Assembly: GCF_900109285.1 (NCBI RefSeq)
Contig: NZ_FNZQ01000001.1
Coordinates: 959,001-1,023,000 of the forward strand
Reading direction: 5' to 3'
Source: Jannaschia helgolandensis
Lineage (GTDB): Bacteria > Pseudomonadota > Alphaproteobacteria > Rhodobacterales > Rhodobacteraceae
Length of the DNA: 64,000 bases
This document shows, in pieces, positions 1-9,465 of the stretch (position 1 is the stretch's first letter; each line of letters begins with the position of its first letter). Position numbers and translations under genes: made by a program. The notes under the pieces were generated by a model. The model saw only the letters and a list, made by a program, of their open reading frames with translations, ran no database searches and had not been told where the DNA came from.

Positions 1-382
1 CCGATCGTGCAAGTTGCGTCACAAGTGGGCCCGGACCCTTGCCTTCCGCTGACGCGCCCAGAACCAGCACGCCAATCTCCGGATCTTCCGTGACCTGTGC
101 CAGAATTTCGGTCACCGGTTCCCCCTCGCGGATCACCAGATGAGGTTCCAGCCCGTGCTTGTCGCGCATCCACTTTGCGAAAACCTCGAAGTGGGCGACG
201 ATGCGTTCGCGGGCTTCCTCGCGCATGATGTCGCCGACGCCGATCCAGTGGTTGAATTCGTCCGGCGGGATCACCGAAAGGACCTCGATGCCGCCGCTAG
301 TATGTTCTGCCCGCAGCGATGCGAAACGCATCGCGTTCAGACATTCTCGACTGTCATCCAGGATGACGAGAAACTTGCGCAT
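1..382 (-). CDS. Universal stress protein (UspA family), 3' end cut by window
   Basis: The reading frame starts at an ATG (382) with MRKFLVILDD and runs off the left edge after about 127 residues. The opening beta-strand followed by Asp-Asp and the later strand-loop VLGASAEGKGPGP fit the alpha/beta nucleotide-binding fold of UspA proteins. The usual G-x2-G-x9-G-S ATP loop is not clear in the visible part. It lies 20 bp downstream of a membrane-protein gene and two genes downstream of an aminotransferase on the same strand, so all three may be cotranscribed. The C-terminus is missing from the window. Confidence 0.8.
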   Translation of the reverse strand, partial: MRKFLVILDDSRECLNAMRFASLRAEHTSGGIEVLSVIPPDEFNHWIGVGDIMREEARERIVAHFEVFAKWMRDKHGLEPHLVIREGEPVTEILAQVTEDPEIGVLVLGASAEGKGPGPLVTQLARS

Positions 383-401
383 GGGTGCCCCGGTCGTCGT
401 T

Positions 402-1484
402 TCAATGGCTTTCAGCATTGCCTTGCGCGGGCGGTTCTGTCCACCGGGTTGGTGCGACAATCACAGGGCGCAACAGGCCCCGAAGGACAATACCGCTGAG
501 CCGCGTGCCGATGATGACCGCGATCTGCGCGGCCGTCAGCCAGATCAGAAGCAACGTTCCCGCCGCCATCCGGCCAAGCCTGACGGTCGCGCGAAATACG
601 CGGGTCTTGCCCAATACCGCAAAACTGCGCGTGGTGCGGGGGCCGGCGGCCTCGGCCACGCGGGCCAGTTTCGCCGCATCTTCCGGCGTGTCCACGAAGC
701 GCGCCAGACGCAACGCTTCGGCGGGCGATGTGGCGGTGGCCACCCGGCCCAGATCGCCCGCCAGCGACTGGATACGCGCCAGTGCAGGCGCGTCAATCGC
801 GTCCTCCAGGCGGGCGACGCCCGTCATCACCTCGTCCACCCGCGACCAGCGAACGGGCAGCCGCAGCATCCGGGCAAGATCCGGTGTGACCGATCCCATT
901 CGGCGCGCCAGTCGCAAAAGGCCTGTGCCCGCCTTGATCGTGACCGACGATCCGCCGGAAACCACAATGGCCCCCGTCGCCGCCAGGCCGACCAGCGCCA
1001 GACCCGCATCCAACTCGTCCACCGGCCTGTCGCCAACCCATGCGACGCCGGCGCGACGCAGCGCATTCAGATCGCCCAGCGGCGACATCTCGAACGGGAC
1101 GGCGCATGCGGCGACCTGGGTCAGTGTGGGACAGGTCGATACGTCCGCCATACAGGCCGCGCAATCGGCGGCCATGGTGATCCAACCCGAACGTGCGTCG
1201 ATCATGGCTTCGGCCGAACGGGTATCGACGGGCCGTTTCAGATCGGCACTCAGATCCATCAGCATCCGTGCCCGGTCGACGTCTCGGGTCGTAACGGCAT
1301 CGGCCAGCGCGCCCTCGATCCAATCCGACGTTGCCGCGCGACTGACCTTTCGCTCCAACGCGATGCGCAGGTCGTTTGCGGTCCGATCCACGAAAGGCCG
1401 TGCCAACGGATTTGTCGAAAGCGCCCAGACAGTTGCCGTCACCGTAACGATCAACGGCAACACACGGAGCAATCGCAGGATCAT
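402..1484 (-). CDS. Hypothetical membrane-anchored protein, 360 aa
   Basis: I do not recognise a named family. The chosen start is the ATG at 1484, which overlaps the stop of the upstream aminotransferase gene as ATGA, so translation is probably coupled. The protein begins with a hydrophobic segment (ILRLLRVLPLIVTVTATVWA) and has another near its C-terminus (TLLLIWLTAAQIAVIIG). Between them lies a mostly soluble, Ala/Arg-rich helical region with several Cys around residues 110-130. A membrane protein with a large loop or periplasmic domain is likely. No function can be assigned from the sequence. Confidence 0.8.
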   Translation of the reverse strand: MILRLLRVLPLIVTVTATVWALSTNPLARPFVDRTANDLRIALERKVSRAATSDWIEGALADAVTTRDVDRARMLMDLSADLKRPVDTRSAEAMIDARSGWITMAADCAACMADVSTCPTLTQVAACAVPFEMSPLGDLNALRRAGVAWVGDRPVDELDAGLALVGLAATGAIVVSGGSSVTIKAGTGLLRLARRMGSVTPDLARMLRLPVRWSRVDEVMTGVARLEDAIDAPALARIQSLAGDLGRVATATSPAEALRLARFVDTPEDAAKLARVAEAAGPRTTRSFAVLGKTRVFRATVRLGRMAAGTLLLIWLTAAQIAVIIGTRLSGIVLRGLLRPVIVAPTRWTEPPAQGNAESH

Positions 1485-2344
1485 GCCGCCGAGAGCGCCC
1501 AGTCCCAATACATGTCCCGCACCCGACGCGTGACGGGGCCGACCTGATACTGGCGGTCATCGAAGGCCGTGACCGGCGTGACCTTGGTCAGGTTCCCAGA
1601 CAGGAACACTTCATCCGCGTTCCGGATGTCGTCGAAGGTCAGCACGTCTTCATGCACGGTGACCCCGTCGCGGGCCAGATTGGCGATGTGACGTGCGCGG
1701 GTGATCCCGGCAAGGAACGTGCCGTTGGCGATGGGGGTGAAAACTTCGCCGTCGCGCACCATGAAGACGTTCGACGTGGCCGATTCCGCCACGTTGCCCA
1801 GCGCATCCGCGACCAGCGCGTTGCCGAACCCGGCGCGCTGCGCTTCAGCCAGCATGCGGGCGTTGTTGGGATACAGACACCCCGCTTTGGCATCGCAGAC
1901 CGCATCCTCCAGCACCGGACGGCGAAAACGCGTCGTGGTCAGGGTCGTGGTCCTGTCGGGCGCGTGCATCGGCACTTCCTCCAGACAGATGGCGAAACCG
2001 GTTTCCTCGCCCGACGGCACCAGCCCCAGCTCGCTTCCGTGGATGCCCCAGTACATCGGACGAATGTAAATCGCGGCATCGGGGGCGAAACCCTCCAGCC
2101 CTTCGCGGATCGCCTCGACCATCGCGTCCTGCGTCTGCGTCGGGGTCAGCATCAGCGCCTCGGCGGAGCGGTTCACGCGGGCGCAGTGACGGTCCAGATC
2201 GGGGGTCACGCCTTCGAACCTGCGGGCGCCGTCGAAAACCGACGATCCCTGCCACATGCCATGATCGGCGGCACGCATCACCGGGACATCGCCGTCATGC
2301 CATGTGCCATCGAAATACGTGCGGATCACCTTGCCGAAAGCCAT
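1481..2344 (-). CDS. ilvE: Branched-chain amino acid aminotransferase (class IV, PLP)
   Basis: The 287-aa protein has the fold-type IV aminotransferase layout. The PLP-binding Lys is at about residue 153 in DAKAGCLYPNN, and the motif NVAESATSNVF follows. Such enzymes transfer the amino group between Leu/Ile/Val and 2-oxoglutarate in the cytoplasm. Length and motifs fit the short BCAT form common in Rhodobacterales, which usually carry more than one paralogue. A D-amino-acid or aminodeoxychorismate-lyase-type specificity cannot be excluded from sequence alone. It is the first gene of an apparent minus-strand operon and is divergent from ydcF across about 110 bp. Confidence 0.85.
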   Translation of the reverse strand: MAFGKVIRTYFDGTWHDGDVPVMRAADHGMWQGSSVFDGARRFEGVTPDLDRHCARVNRSAEALMLTPTQTQDAMVEAIREGLEGFAPDAAIYIRPMYWGIHGSELGLVPSGEETGFAICLEEVPMHAPDRTTTLTTTRFRRPVLEDAVCDAKAGCLYPNNARMLAEAQRAGFGNALVADALGNVAESATSNVFMVRDGEVFTPIANGTFLAGITRARHIANLARDGVTVHEDVLTFDDIRNADEVFLSGNLTKVTPVTAFDDRQYQVGPVTRRVRDMYWDWALSAA

Positions 2345-2453
2345 GTCATTCCCAGTCTGTATCGTACCCTTGGTCGCATCGACGATAGGGGTGCGGCATC
2401 ACCGCGTCCAGCGACCCTTGCGCAGATGCAAAGCTTGCCGACATGAAGGACCA

Positions 2454-2990
2454 ATGACACCATTCCGACCTGCCCCCGATGGCCCGCCGCATCCTGTGGC
2501 GCCCAAGACCGTCGCCCTGATCCTCGGGGCGGCCGTGTCGTCCGACGGCACCCCGTCGCCGACCTTCGATCTGCGCATTCGACGCGCTGTAGACCTGTGG
2601 CGGACGGGGCGCGTATCCGCAATCTGCACCACCGGCGGACGCGGCCGTTTCGGTCCGCCCGAAGGCCAAGTGGCCCGCAATGTCGCGCTGGCGCTCGGCC
2701 TGCCGCAAAGGGCGATCCTGGTCGAAGACCGGTCCACCAATACGTTCGAGAATATCGCGTTCGCCAAGGCTCTGCTTCCGGACGACGTCACGGTTCTGAT
2801 CGTGTCCAACCGCTGGCATCTGCCGCGCGCGCTGATGATTGCAGGGCTTCTGGGCCTGCAAGCCGAACCTTCGGGTATTCGCGGAACCGCCACGCTGAAA
2901 CGCAGCGTGACGGCAACCCTGAGAGAGGTCGCCGCCACGCCGGTCTCCGTCTTTCGTGCCGTCAGGTGGGCGCGTCGCACCGGGCGGTGA
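2454..2990 (+). CDS. YdcF/SanA family protein (DUF218)
   Basis: I start the protein at ATG 2454, preceded by GAAGGA at a good ribosome-binding distance; the longer frame upstream lacks such a site. The 178-aa product shows the DUF218 order: an opening ALILGAAV strand, a GGRGRFG turn, ED-R-STNT-FENI in the middle, and VLIVSNRWHLPRA with the conserved Asn/His. The family is implicated in envelope integrity and may bind nucleotide-like ligands, but the reaction is unknown. Its 3' end overlaps the convergent beta-helix gene by 29 bp. Confidence 0.85.
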   Translation: MTPFRPAPDGPPHPVAPKTVALILGAAVSSDGTPSPTFDLRIRRAVDLWRTGRVSAICTTGGRGRFGPPEGQVARNVALALGLPQRAILVEDRSTNTFENIAFAKALLPDDVTVLIVSNRWHLPRALMIAGLLGLQAEPSGIRGTATLKRSVTATLREVAATPVSVFRAVRWARRTGR

Positions 2991-5259
2991 CGAAGACCTT
3001 TCCCTTCACCGCTTCGGACCAGACGACCCGCGCCGACTGACCGTTTGCGCCGATGCTGCCGCTGGCATAGGGCATCGTCCAGACCGCAGCGTTACTGCCG
3101 GTGCGGATCGCCCCGTCGGGCAGGACCGCCGTTACCACCTTGGCCCGACCCTTGAAGGGCATATAATCCGCCAGATCGGTTTCCCATGACGCCGCCGCCG
3201 TGTTCACGACCACAGGCACCGTGACCGGATTCTGGAACTGCTTGGCGACTGCCTGAAAGGTGTTGGAATGGACGTTCACATCGGTGAACCGGCCATAGTC
3301 CAGTTCGGCATAGGTGGTATCGACCATATCCACCCGCTCCAGAGACTGCCCCCGGATCGTCTTGAAATTATTGCCGGTGACCGTCATCCCGTTGATGTAG
3401 TGACCCTGACCGAACGGCTTGATGTGGATCGGACGATAACTGCTGGGCACGTTTGACGAGAAAATGATGTTGCCCAGAATTTGCAGCCCCCCGAACGAGA
3501 ATTCGGACTGGAAATCGGGCGCGCCGTCATGTTCGTTCGTCCACTCCAGATAGGCGTTGTCGACATAATTTCCGACGAAGACCGTCTTGGCCTGTGCGTC
3601 GGCAAAGACGATCCCGGCGGTGCGTTCGCCCAGGGTATCGTTGTCGCCCTGGAAGAAGTGGTTGCCGGTCACGATGTGCCCCGATCCCCCCAGCACCGCG
3701 AAGTGGCGGAATTTGACGGCCCTGTTGTTGCGGATCTTGGTATCGTTGGCATTGACGTTGAAACCGATGGTCTGCCGGGCCGACACGTCCTTCTGTTGTT
3801 CGGTCGACAGGAACTGGCAGCGGTCGATCAGCATACCCTGACATCCCAGCCCATGACTGGTCACGCCACGGTCGCGCGGCCCGTTGATGAAACAATCCTT
3901 GATGTGGAAAATCAGACCTGCGGGCGGCAGCAGGATACCGGACGACCGTCCCGCCATCAGCAACTCTACATCCTCCAGAACAAAGCGTTGCAACTGGTCG
4001 AAGCCACTGAAGTCCAGCGCATATTTGAAGCGCCTGAAGGTGTAGGCCTGCTGCGACGGCGCGCCCCAGAGCGCGGCGCTCAGCGTGATGACCCCGGTAG
4101 AGACGTTCGTCGATTTGACATAGACCTCGCGCCCGACCCCGACGGGGCCCTGCACCAGCGATCCGACCGCGATGGAAGAAATGTTCGGCACATTGGTCAA
4201 TTCGCGCGGGCTGGACGGGTCGAAGTCACCGCTCGCTGTTACTGTCGTCGTGTCGAAACTGGCGGTGTTCTGCACGTCGATCTGACCGTTCTTGATCGAC
4301 CGCTGATTGGCGTAGGTTGTCTTGTCATAGACCGCCGCCTGCACGTCCAGCGGTTCGGTCAGCTCGATACGGCGACCCATCAGATCCAGCGTGTCGTGGT
4401 CGGTGAAGTTGAAGAGCGCCTGGATGGCCCGGCGAAAACCCTCCTCCTCATCGTCGAAGGCGTCGATATAGCTGTTGATCTCGAAGTTCCGCACAAGGCT
4501 CAGCCGCTTCGACCGCGGCATCTCGCACCGGCCCTCGAACCGCACCGGGCTGTTGAACGTCACGTGATTGTTCAGCAGATAGGTGCCCGACGACACCAGA
4601 ACCGCCCGTCCGTTCGCATCGGCGTCCGCCCGCTCGAAGGCCGAGGAATCGTCGGTCACGCCATCGCCCTTCGCGCCATAATCGCGCACGTCGACCCAGT
4701 CCATCATCGTCCGCAGGAAGGCGCTGGTGATGTCCTCGACCTCGATGTCGTCGATACGCACCGTGCCGCCGTTGGGCCCGACCAGGTCAAGGCCGACATG
4801 GGTAAAGGCCACGTCCTGGCCAAACGTCAGGTTCACGCCGCCCCGGTTACCCGTGCCCAGGATGACGCTGACGGTTTCGACCCGGCCATAGGCGCTCAGC
4901 GCCACCTCGGGGCCTGCGGTCGTCGCGCCAAACACCAGGTCGCCATTCGCCTTGACCGGCGTGGCGGCGGCACGGACGCGGGCCAGATTGCCCGAGATGG
5001 CCTTCACCCGGATCGTGACCCGGTAATAACATCCCGGAAAGATCGGCGTATTGCCCATCCAGCGCAGCTTCTGCACGCTGTCGGTCTTGACCATTTCCAG
5101 GCAGCCGCCGAAATCCTGATCGACCGCCACAAGCACAGCGTTGCCTGAATTGTCATAGGTATCCGATCCGGACAGCCCGTCCTGCCGGGACCAGACATTC
5201 AGCCCTGCCGCAAAGGCCGGGGGCGCGAGGACGAGCCCCTCGGTGATCGACTTGTTCAT
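2962..5259 (-). CDS. Right-handed beta-helix (pectate-lyase-like) protein, candidate GTA tail fibre
   Basis: This 765-aa protein starts at ATG 5259, after GGGGACAGGA. It has no signal peptide. An N-terminal carbohydrate-binding-like jelly-roll (about 1-190) is followed by the motif DVRDYGAKGDGVTDD near residue 195, the hallmark of the pectate-lyase superfamily domain in GH28-related proteins and phage tailspikes. A long beta-helix with repeated Asn-rich turns follows, then a small C-terminal domain. It stands alone, without sugar-catabolic neighbours. The lack of a secretion signal, the tailspike-like architecture and my memory of similar orphan proteins in Rhodobacteraceae point to the gene transfer agent tail fibre (the rcc00171 type of Rhodobacter capsulatus). 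The domain is seen; the GTA role is inferred. Confidence 0.75.
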   Translation of the reverse strand: MNKSITEGLVLAPPAFAAGLNVWSRQDGLSGSDTYDNSGNAVLVAVDQDFGGCLEMVKTDSVQKLRWMGNTPIFPGCYYRVTIRVKAISGNLARVRAAATPVKANGDLVFGATTAGPEVALSAYGRVETVSVILGTGNRGGVNLTFGQDVAFTHVGLDLVGPNGGTVRIDDIEVEDITSAFLRTMMDWVDVRDYGAKGDGVTDDSSAFERADADANGRAVLVSSGTYLLNNHVTFNSPVRFEGRCEMPRSKRLSLVRNFEINSYIDAFDDEEEGFRRAIQALFNFTDHDTLDLMGRRIELTEPLDVQAAVYDKTTYANQRSIKNGQIDVQNTASFDTTTVTASGDFDPSSPRELTNVPNISSIAVGSLVQGPVGVGREVYVKSTNVSTGVITLSAALWGAPSQQAYTFRRFKYALDFSGFDQLQRFVLEDVELLMAGRSSGILLPPAGLIFHIKDCFINGPRDRGVTSHGLGCQGMLIDRCQFLSTEQQKDVSARQTIGFNVNANDTKIRNNRAVKFRHFAVLGGSGHIVTGNHFFQGDNDTLGERTAGIVFADAQAKTVFVGNYVDNAYLEWTNEHDGAPDFQSEFSFGGLQILGNIIFSSNVPSSYRPIHIKPFGQGHYINGMTVTGNNFKTIRGQSLERVDMVDTTYAELDYGRFTDVNVHSNTFQAVAKQFQNPVTVPVVVNTAAASWETDLADYMPFKGRAKVVTAVLPDGAIRTGSNAAVWTMPYASGSIGANGQSARVVWSEAVKGKVFVTARCDAPT

Positions 5260-5290
5260 TCCTGTCCCCTTCCGCAGGTCGCGCAAAATG

Positions 5291-5330
5291 AAAAAGGACC
5301 GCCCCAGCGGCGTTCAGCCGGGACAGTCCT
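5291..5330 (-). terminator. Rho-independent terminator or attenuator ahead of the beta-helix gene
   Basis: Read on the minus strand, AGGACTGTCCCGGC pairs with GCCGCTGGGGCGGTCCT over about 14 bp (including G-T pairs) around a short loop, and TTTTT follows directly. It ends 32 bp before the beta-helix start codon and 165 bp after the DUF4864 stop. It therefore either ends the upstream transcript or acts as a leader attenuator for the beta-helix gene. Confidence 0.7.
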
Positions 5331-5494
5331 CATCTGTGAGTAATGTGATGAAAGTCGCCCTTCACCCTGGAAAGCGGCCTTCGAAAAAGAAGGGTTTTCC
5401 GTGCCAAACGCGATTTCAGCCGGTTCAACAACGGCCAAACTGACGACGCACGGTTAAAGAAGAGTTAACGCACGTGCCTCTGTTCTGATTTGTG

Positions 5495-5887
5495 TCAGGC
5501 GCCGACTTCCGGGGCCGTCAGAATCTGGACGCCGGCGATTTTCCAGCCGTCAGGCGTCTCGACCATCGTGTATTCCAGTCTGTGCAGTCGCCCGAACCCG
5601 TCGGTGATCAGGATTTCCTGCGTCCAGACGCCGCCATTGTCCTCGCTGCCCAGAAACTCGACCGTTCCGGGTTGCCAGACCATCGGATAGCCCTGCCGGA
5701 CCATCAGGCCGAAATTGTCCGCATTTCCGAACATGCTCCGGATGTTGGGCGCGGCGAAGGTAAAGGCCGTGTCGAAGTCGTCGGCCTTGAACGCCTCGAT
5801 CTGGCCGCCGATCGCGCCCCGGATCGCACCCTCGTCGGCTTGCGCCATACCGGCTGCCAGCAACAGCCCTGCAATCAATCCCTTCAC
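5495..5887 (-). CDS. DUF4864 domain protein, exported
   Basis: The 130-aa protein has a short cleavable signal peptide (MKGLIAGLLLAAGMAQA). The mature part opens with a helix (IRGAIGGQIEAFKADDF) and continues with a cystatin/NTF2-like alpha+beta pattern ending EYTMVETPDGWKIAGVQI, which is the DUF4864 signature. The function of the family is unknown; the fold suggests ligand binding or a structural role in the periplasm. It lies 62 bp downstream of lysK on the same strand, and a strong terminator follows it. Confidence 0.8.
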   Translation of the reverse strand: MKGLIAGLLLAAGMAQADEGAIRGAIGGQIEAFKADDFDTAFTFAAPNIRSMFGNADNFGLMVRQGYPMVWQPGTVEFLGSEDNGGVWTQEILITDGFGRLHRLEYTMVETPDGWKIAGVQILTAPEVGA

Positions 5888-5949
5888 ACCGTATCCTCCC
5901 GAATTGCACGTCTGAAACTAGACCACCGAAGGCACGGATCAATCGCGGA

Positions 5950-7530
5950 TTAGTTTCCGACAAGTTCTCCGGCCAGCGCGCGGTCAATCAGATCGGCCGT
6001 TTCCGCCACGCCATACAGCGCGATGAACCCGCCAAAGCGCGGTCCCTGGTCGGCCCCCAGAAGCACCTGATACAGCGCCTTGAACCAGTCGCGCATCGGA
6101 TCGAACCGCTCGCGCCCGACGTCATAAACCGCCCCCTGCAACGCTTCGTCGTCCACCGCCCCGTCCCACGCAAGCAACTTGTCGCGCAGTTCTTCCAATG
6201 CCGCGCGTTCGGCATCGGTCGGCAGGCGGTATACCTTCGCAGGTGCCACGAAATCGTTGTAATACCGCACCGCTCCTTCGGCGGCACGATCCATCTGCGG
6301 ATGTGTCCGGGGGTCGGCATCGGGCGCATACCGCCGGATGAACCCCCATAGTGCGTCCTTGTCTTCCGCCCCGGCAACCGATGCCAGGTTCAGCAACATC
6401 GAAAACGGCACGATCATATCCGACGCGGGCACCTGCCCGCCGTGGAGGTGAAACACCGGATTGTTCAGCTGCTGCACCTGGTCCTGTCCCGGATAGGCGC
6501 GCAATTGCTGATGGTATTCATCGACCGCCTTGGGGATCACGTCGAAATGCATCCGCTTGGCGGTCTTCGGCTTCTGGTACATGAAATACGACAGCGACTC
6601 CGTCGCCGCATAGGTCAGCCATTCATCGATGCTAAGCCCGTTGCCGGACGACTTCGAAATCTTGTGCCCCTCCGCGTCGAGGAACAGCTCATAGGTGAAG
6701 TTCTCGGGCGCGCGGCCCCCCAGCGCCCGGCAGATGCCGCCATAGATCGGCGTATTCGCGGCGTGATCCTTGCCGTACATCTCGAAATCGACGCCCAGGG
6801 CCGCCCAGCGCGCCCCGAAATCCGGCTTCCATTGAAACTTCACCTTCCCGCCGGTGACCGGCAGCGTCCATTCCCGCCCGTCCTCGTCATCGAACGTCAC
6901 CGTGCCGTTTGCAGCGTCCACATGCTTCATCGGCACATACAATACCCGTCCGGTCTCGGGATGGATCGGCAGAAAGATCGAATAGGTCTGCCGCCGCTCC
7001 TCCCGCAGCGACTTCAGCATGATCGCCATCACGTCGTCATACCGCTCCGCCGCGCGCAACAGCACGGCGTCGAACTGCCCGCTGCCATAGAATTCCGTCG
7101 CGCTGATGAAGTCATACTGAAAGCCGAAGGTGTCCAGAAACCGCCGCAGCATCGCGTTGTTGTGCCCGCCGAAACTGTCGTGCGTTCCGAACGGATCGGG
7201 CACTTTCGTCAGCGGCATCTGCAGATACCCGGCCAGCGCCTTGGGGTCCGGCACGTTCTCGGGCACCTTGCGCATTCCGTCCAGATCGTCCGAAAAACAG
7301 ATCAGTCTCGTCGGAATGTCCGAAATCATTTCGAATGCACGCCGCACCATCGTCGTGCGTGCGACCTCGCCGAAGGTTCCGATATGCGGCAGGCCCGACG
7401 GACCATAGCCGGTCTCGAACAAGACATATCCCTTGTCCGGCGGGGCTTTTTCATACCGTTTGACCAGCTTGCGGGCCTCTTCGAATGGCCAGGCCTTCGA
7501 TGTCATTGCGGCGTCGCGCAGGCGTGTCAT
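5950..7530 (-). CDS. lysK: Lysyl-tRNA synthetase, class I
   Basis: This 526-aa enzyme charges tRNA-Lys. It is the class I type typical of archaea and many alphaproteobacteria rather than the class II LysS. The HIGH element is PHIGTFGE near residue 49 and the KMSKS element is KISKSSGN in the middle of the chain. The C-terminal half is helical, as expected for the anticodon-binding helix cage. I use ATG 7530 because TAGGA lies upstream at suitable spacing; the internal Met at residue 9 has no ribosome-binding site. Length matches the family. Confidence 0.95.
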   Translation of the reverse strand: MTRLRDAAMTSKAWPFEEARKLVKRYEKAPPDKGYVLFETGYGPSGLPHIGTFGEVARTTMVRRAFEMISDIPTRLICFSDDLDGMRKVPENVPDPKALAGYLQMPLTKVPDPFGTHDSFGGHNNAMLRRFLDTFGFQYDFISATEFYGSGQFDAVLLRAAERYDDVMAIMLKSLREERRQTYSIFLPIHPETGRVLYVPMKHVDAANGTVTFDDEDGREWTLPVTGGKVKFQWKPDFGARWAALGVDFEMYGKDHAANTPIYGGICRALGGRAPENFTYELFLDAEGHKISKSSGNGLSIDEWLTYAATESLSYFMYQKPKTAKRMHFDVIPKAVDEYHQQLRAYPGQDQVQQLNNPVFHLHGGQVPASDMIVPFSMLLNLASVAGAEDKDALWGFIRRYAPDADPRTHPQMDRAAEGAVRYYNDFVAPAKVYRLPTDAERAALEELRDKLLAWDGAVDDEALQGAVYDVGRERFDPMRDWFKALYQVLLGADQGPRFGGFIALYGVAETADLIDRALAGELVGN

Positions 7531-7614
7531 GGGGTCATCCTATGGGTTTAAGCCGATCCGACCTATTGCGGCAGTGCGGCGTCGTCAATAAATCCTTGGA
7601 GGAAGGAGACGCCA

Positions 7615-8046
7615 ATGCCCGCTCAAGACACATCTTCACCCTCCATGTCCGGTCAGGATGCCTTGGTGGCGCTGATGATCACGGTCTCCGCGTCCGATGC
7701 GACGATCCGCACGTCCGAGCTTCTGACGATTCAATCCATCGTCAACCATCTGCCGATTTTCGCGGGCTTCGATGAGGACCGGATGGAAGCCATCGCGCAA
7801 ACCGTTTTCGATCTGCTGGAAGAGGAAGACGGCCTCGACGCGATCTTCGGCCTGATCCGCGACGCCCTGCCCGACACCCACTTCGAGACGGCATATGCAC
7901 TGGCCTGCGACGTCGCGGCCGCCGACGGCACGGTATTCCAGACCGAGTTGGAGCTTTTGCGCGAAATTCGCTATGAGTTCGAGATCGACCCGCTTCATGC
8001 CGCCGCCATAGAACGCGGTGCAAGGGCGCGTCATCTGAAACTCTGA
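7615..8046 (+). CDS. TerB-family tellurite-resistance-like protein
   Basis: The 143-aa acidic, helical protein starts at ATG 7615 behind a strong site (TTGGAGGAAGGAGA). Its core shows the TerB pattern: ALMITVSASDATIRTSEL, later ACDVAAADGTVFQTELELL, with the repeated Asp/Glu turns that bind metal in TerB-like domains. The family is linked to tellurite resistance and, more generally, to stress and metal-dependent membrane processes. There is no ter cluster here. It is a single gene, divergent from lysK and convergent with an Hsp70-like gene 20 bp away. Confidence 0.8.
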   Translation: MPAQDTSSPSMSGQDALVALMITVSASDATIRTSELLTIQSIVNHLPIFAGFDEDRMEAIAQTVFDLLEEEDGLDAIFGLIRDALPDTHFETAYALACDVAAADGTVFQTELELLREIRYEFEIDPLHAAAIERGARARHLKL

Positions 8047-8066
8047 GGCGGGCGCAGGCCTGTCGA

Positions 8067-9317
8067 TCAGGAACGCCCCGCCGCCCGCGCAAGGCCGTCT
8101 GTCACGGCGGTAAACACATCGCTGAACGAATGCGATGCGTTCGGGAACAGCGCTTTCATCGTGTCCGACACGATCGACATCAGGCTGGACCCGCCGACAT
8201 AGATCACCCGGTCGACTCTCGACGGGTCCAGACCGGCCAGATGCAGCGTCTCCTGCGCGCCGGTCCAAAGCTCACTGGCACAGGGTGTCAGAATTTTGCT
8301 CAATGTATCCGCCGACAATGGTGCCCCAAGCCCCCGTTCGATCTGATCCAGCGCAATACCCGCTTGCTGCATCCCGCCATTCGCGTCGATCTTGCCGCGT
8401 TCGACCGCGAAGGCCAGATCGTGCCCCAGCTCATCCCTGAGAACGGCAATCAGACGGTCCAGCTTCTCCGGCTCCTCTGACAGGCGCGTCATCTCATCGA
8501 CGGCGCGACGGGTCTGCGCGTTATAGAGGAAGGGTATTTTCTCCCATGTTGCCAGATCATTGAAGATCGCGTTGGGCGCGGTCAGCAGGCCCGGACCGAT
8601 CACCTTGCGCAGCTGCGTTCCCTTGCCCAGAAGTGGCATCACCCGCTCGATGCTGATGGCACGATCGAAATCGGTGCCGCCGATGCGAACGCCATGGCTC
8701 GCCAGAATCTCGACATCCGCCCCAGCCGACCGGAACAGCGAGAAATCCGACGTGCCGCCACCGATATCGACGATCAGCCCGACCTCGCCCGATTGCTCGG
8801 TCGCGCCGCTGGCGATGGCCGCGGCAACAGGTTCGAACATGAAGTCCACCGATGTGAACCCCGCCGCCAGATAACAGGCCCGCAGGTCCGCCTCGGCCTG
8901 TGCCTCGCGCGCATCGCCCGTTCCGTGAAAAACCACCGGACGGCCCGATAGAACGCGGTCGAAGGTCAACCCGGTGTCAGTCTCGGCACGGGTTTTGATC
9001 TGGTTCAGGAACCGCGCGATGATCTCGACGAAGGTGACGCGCTCGTTCAGGATCTGGCGTTTTTCGTGCATCAGCGTCGTGCCCAGCACACGCTTGAGCG
9101 CCCGCATGAACCGCCCCTCGGCCCCCTCCAGCAGCGCGCGGTTCGCCGCCTCCCCGGTCAGGGTCTGCCGGGTCTCGAAGTCGAAGAAGAAGGTGGTCGG
9201 CAGACTGGCTTGGCCCAACCCCATCTCGATCAGTCGGGGCTTACCGTCGTGAAGATACCCGGCGGCCGAATTGGACGTGCCGAAATCGACACCCAGGGCG
9301 GGGCTGTGTCGTGCCAT
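8067..9317 (-). CDS. Hsp70-like ATPase (YegD family)
   Basis: The 416-aa protein contains only the actin/Hsp70-type ATPase domain. Phosphate loop 1 is LGVDFGTSNSAAGY at the N-terminus, phosphate loop 2 is LIVDIGGGTSDFS near residue 205, and the adenosine loop is VIYVGGSSLM near residue 385. There is no substrate-binding domain or EEVD-like tail, which matches YegD-type proteins rather than DnaK. The client and role are unknown. Start ATG 9317 is supported by AAGGGATCGAGC just upstream. Confidence 0.88.
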   Translation of the reverse strand: MARHSPALGVDFGTSNSAAGYLHDGKPRLIEMGLGQASLPTTFFFDFETRQTLTGEAANRALLEGAEGRFMRALKRVLGTTLMHEKRQILNERVTFVEIIARFLNQIKTRAETDTGLTFDRVLSGRPVVFHGTGDAREAQAEADLRACYLAAGFTSVDFMFEPVAAAIASGATEQSGEVGLIVDIGGGTSDFSLFRSAGADVEILASHGVRIGGTDFDRAISIERVMPLLGKGTQLRKVIGPGLLTAPNAIFNDLATWEKIPFLYNAQTRRAVDEMTRLSEEPEKLDRLIAVLRDELGHDLAFAVERGKIDANGGMQQAGIALDQIERGLGAPLSADTLSKILTPCASELWTGAQETLHLAGLDPSRVDRVIYVGGSSLMSIVSDTMKALFPNASHSFSDVFTAVTDGLARAAGRS

Positions 9318-9465
9318 GCTCGATCCCTTCTGAACCGCACCGAAGGGCGCGGCTCTAGTCGGGTCGGGGAATGGCCGTCAAGCGAATCCCTCTGTGCGTA
9401 AACCGGAACGCAGCGTGTTGCGCATGTCGACCCGACCGTTCGCAAGCGACTGCAAGATGATATGA

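Noticed and set aside
3481-5148. Long plus-strand open frame (555 codons) opposite the beta-helix gene
   Set aside because: It is a high-GC shadow: no ribosome-binding site, no recognisable domain, and the minus-strand frame has clear protein motifs.
9354-9382. Sigma-70 promoter (TTGACG, 17 bp, ACTAGA) for the Hsp70-like gene
   Set aside because: The -35 is good but the -10 matches only two of six positions.
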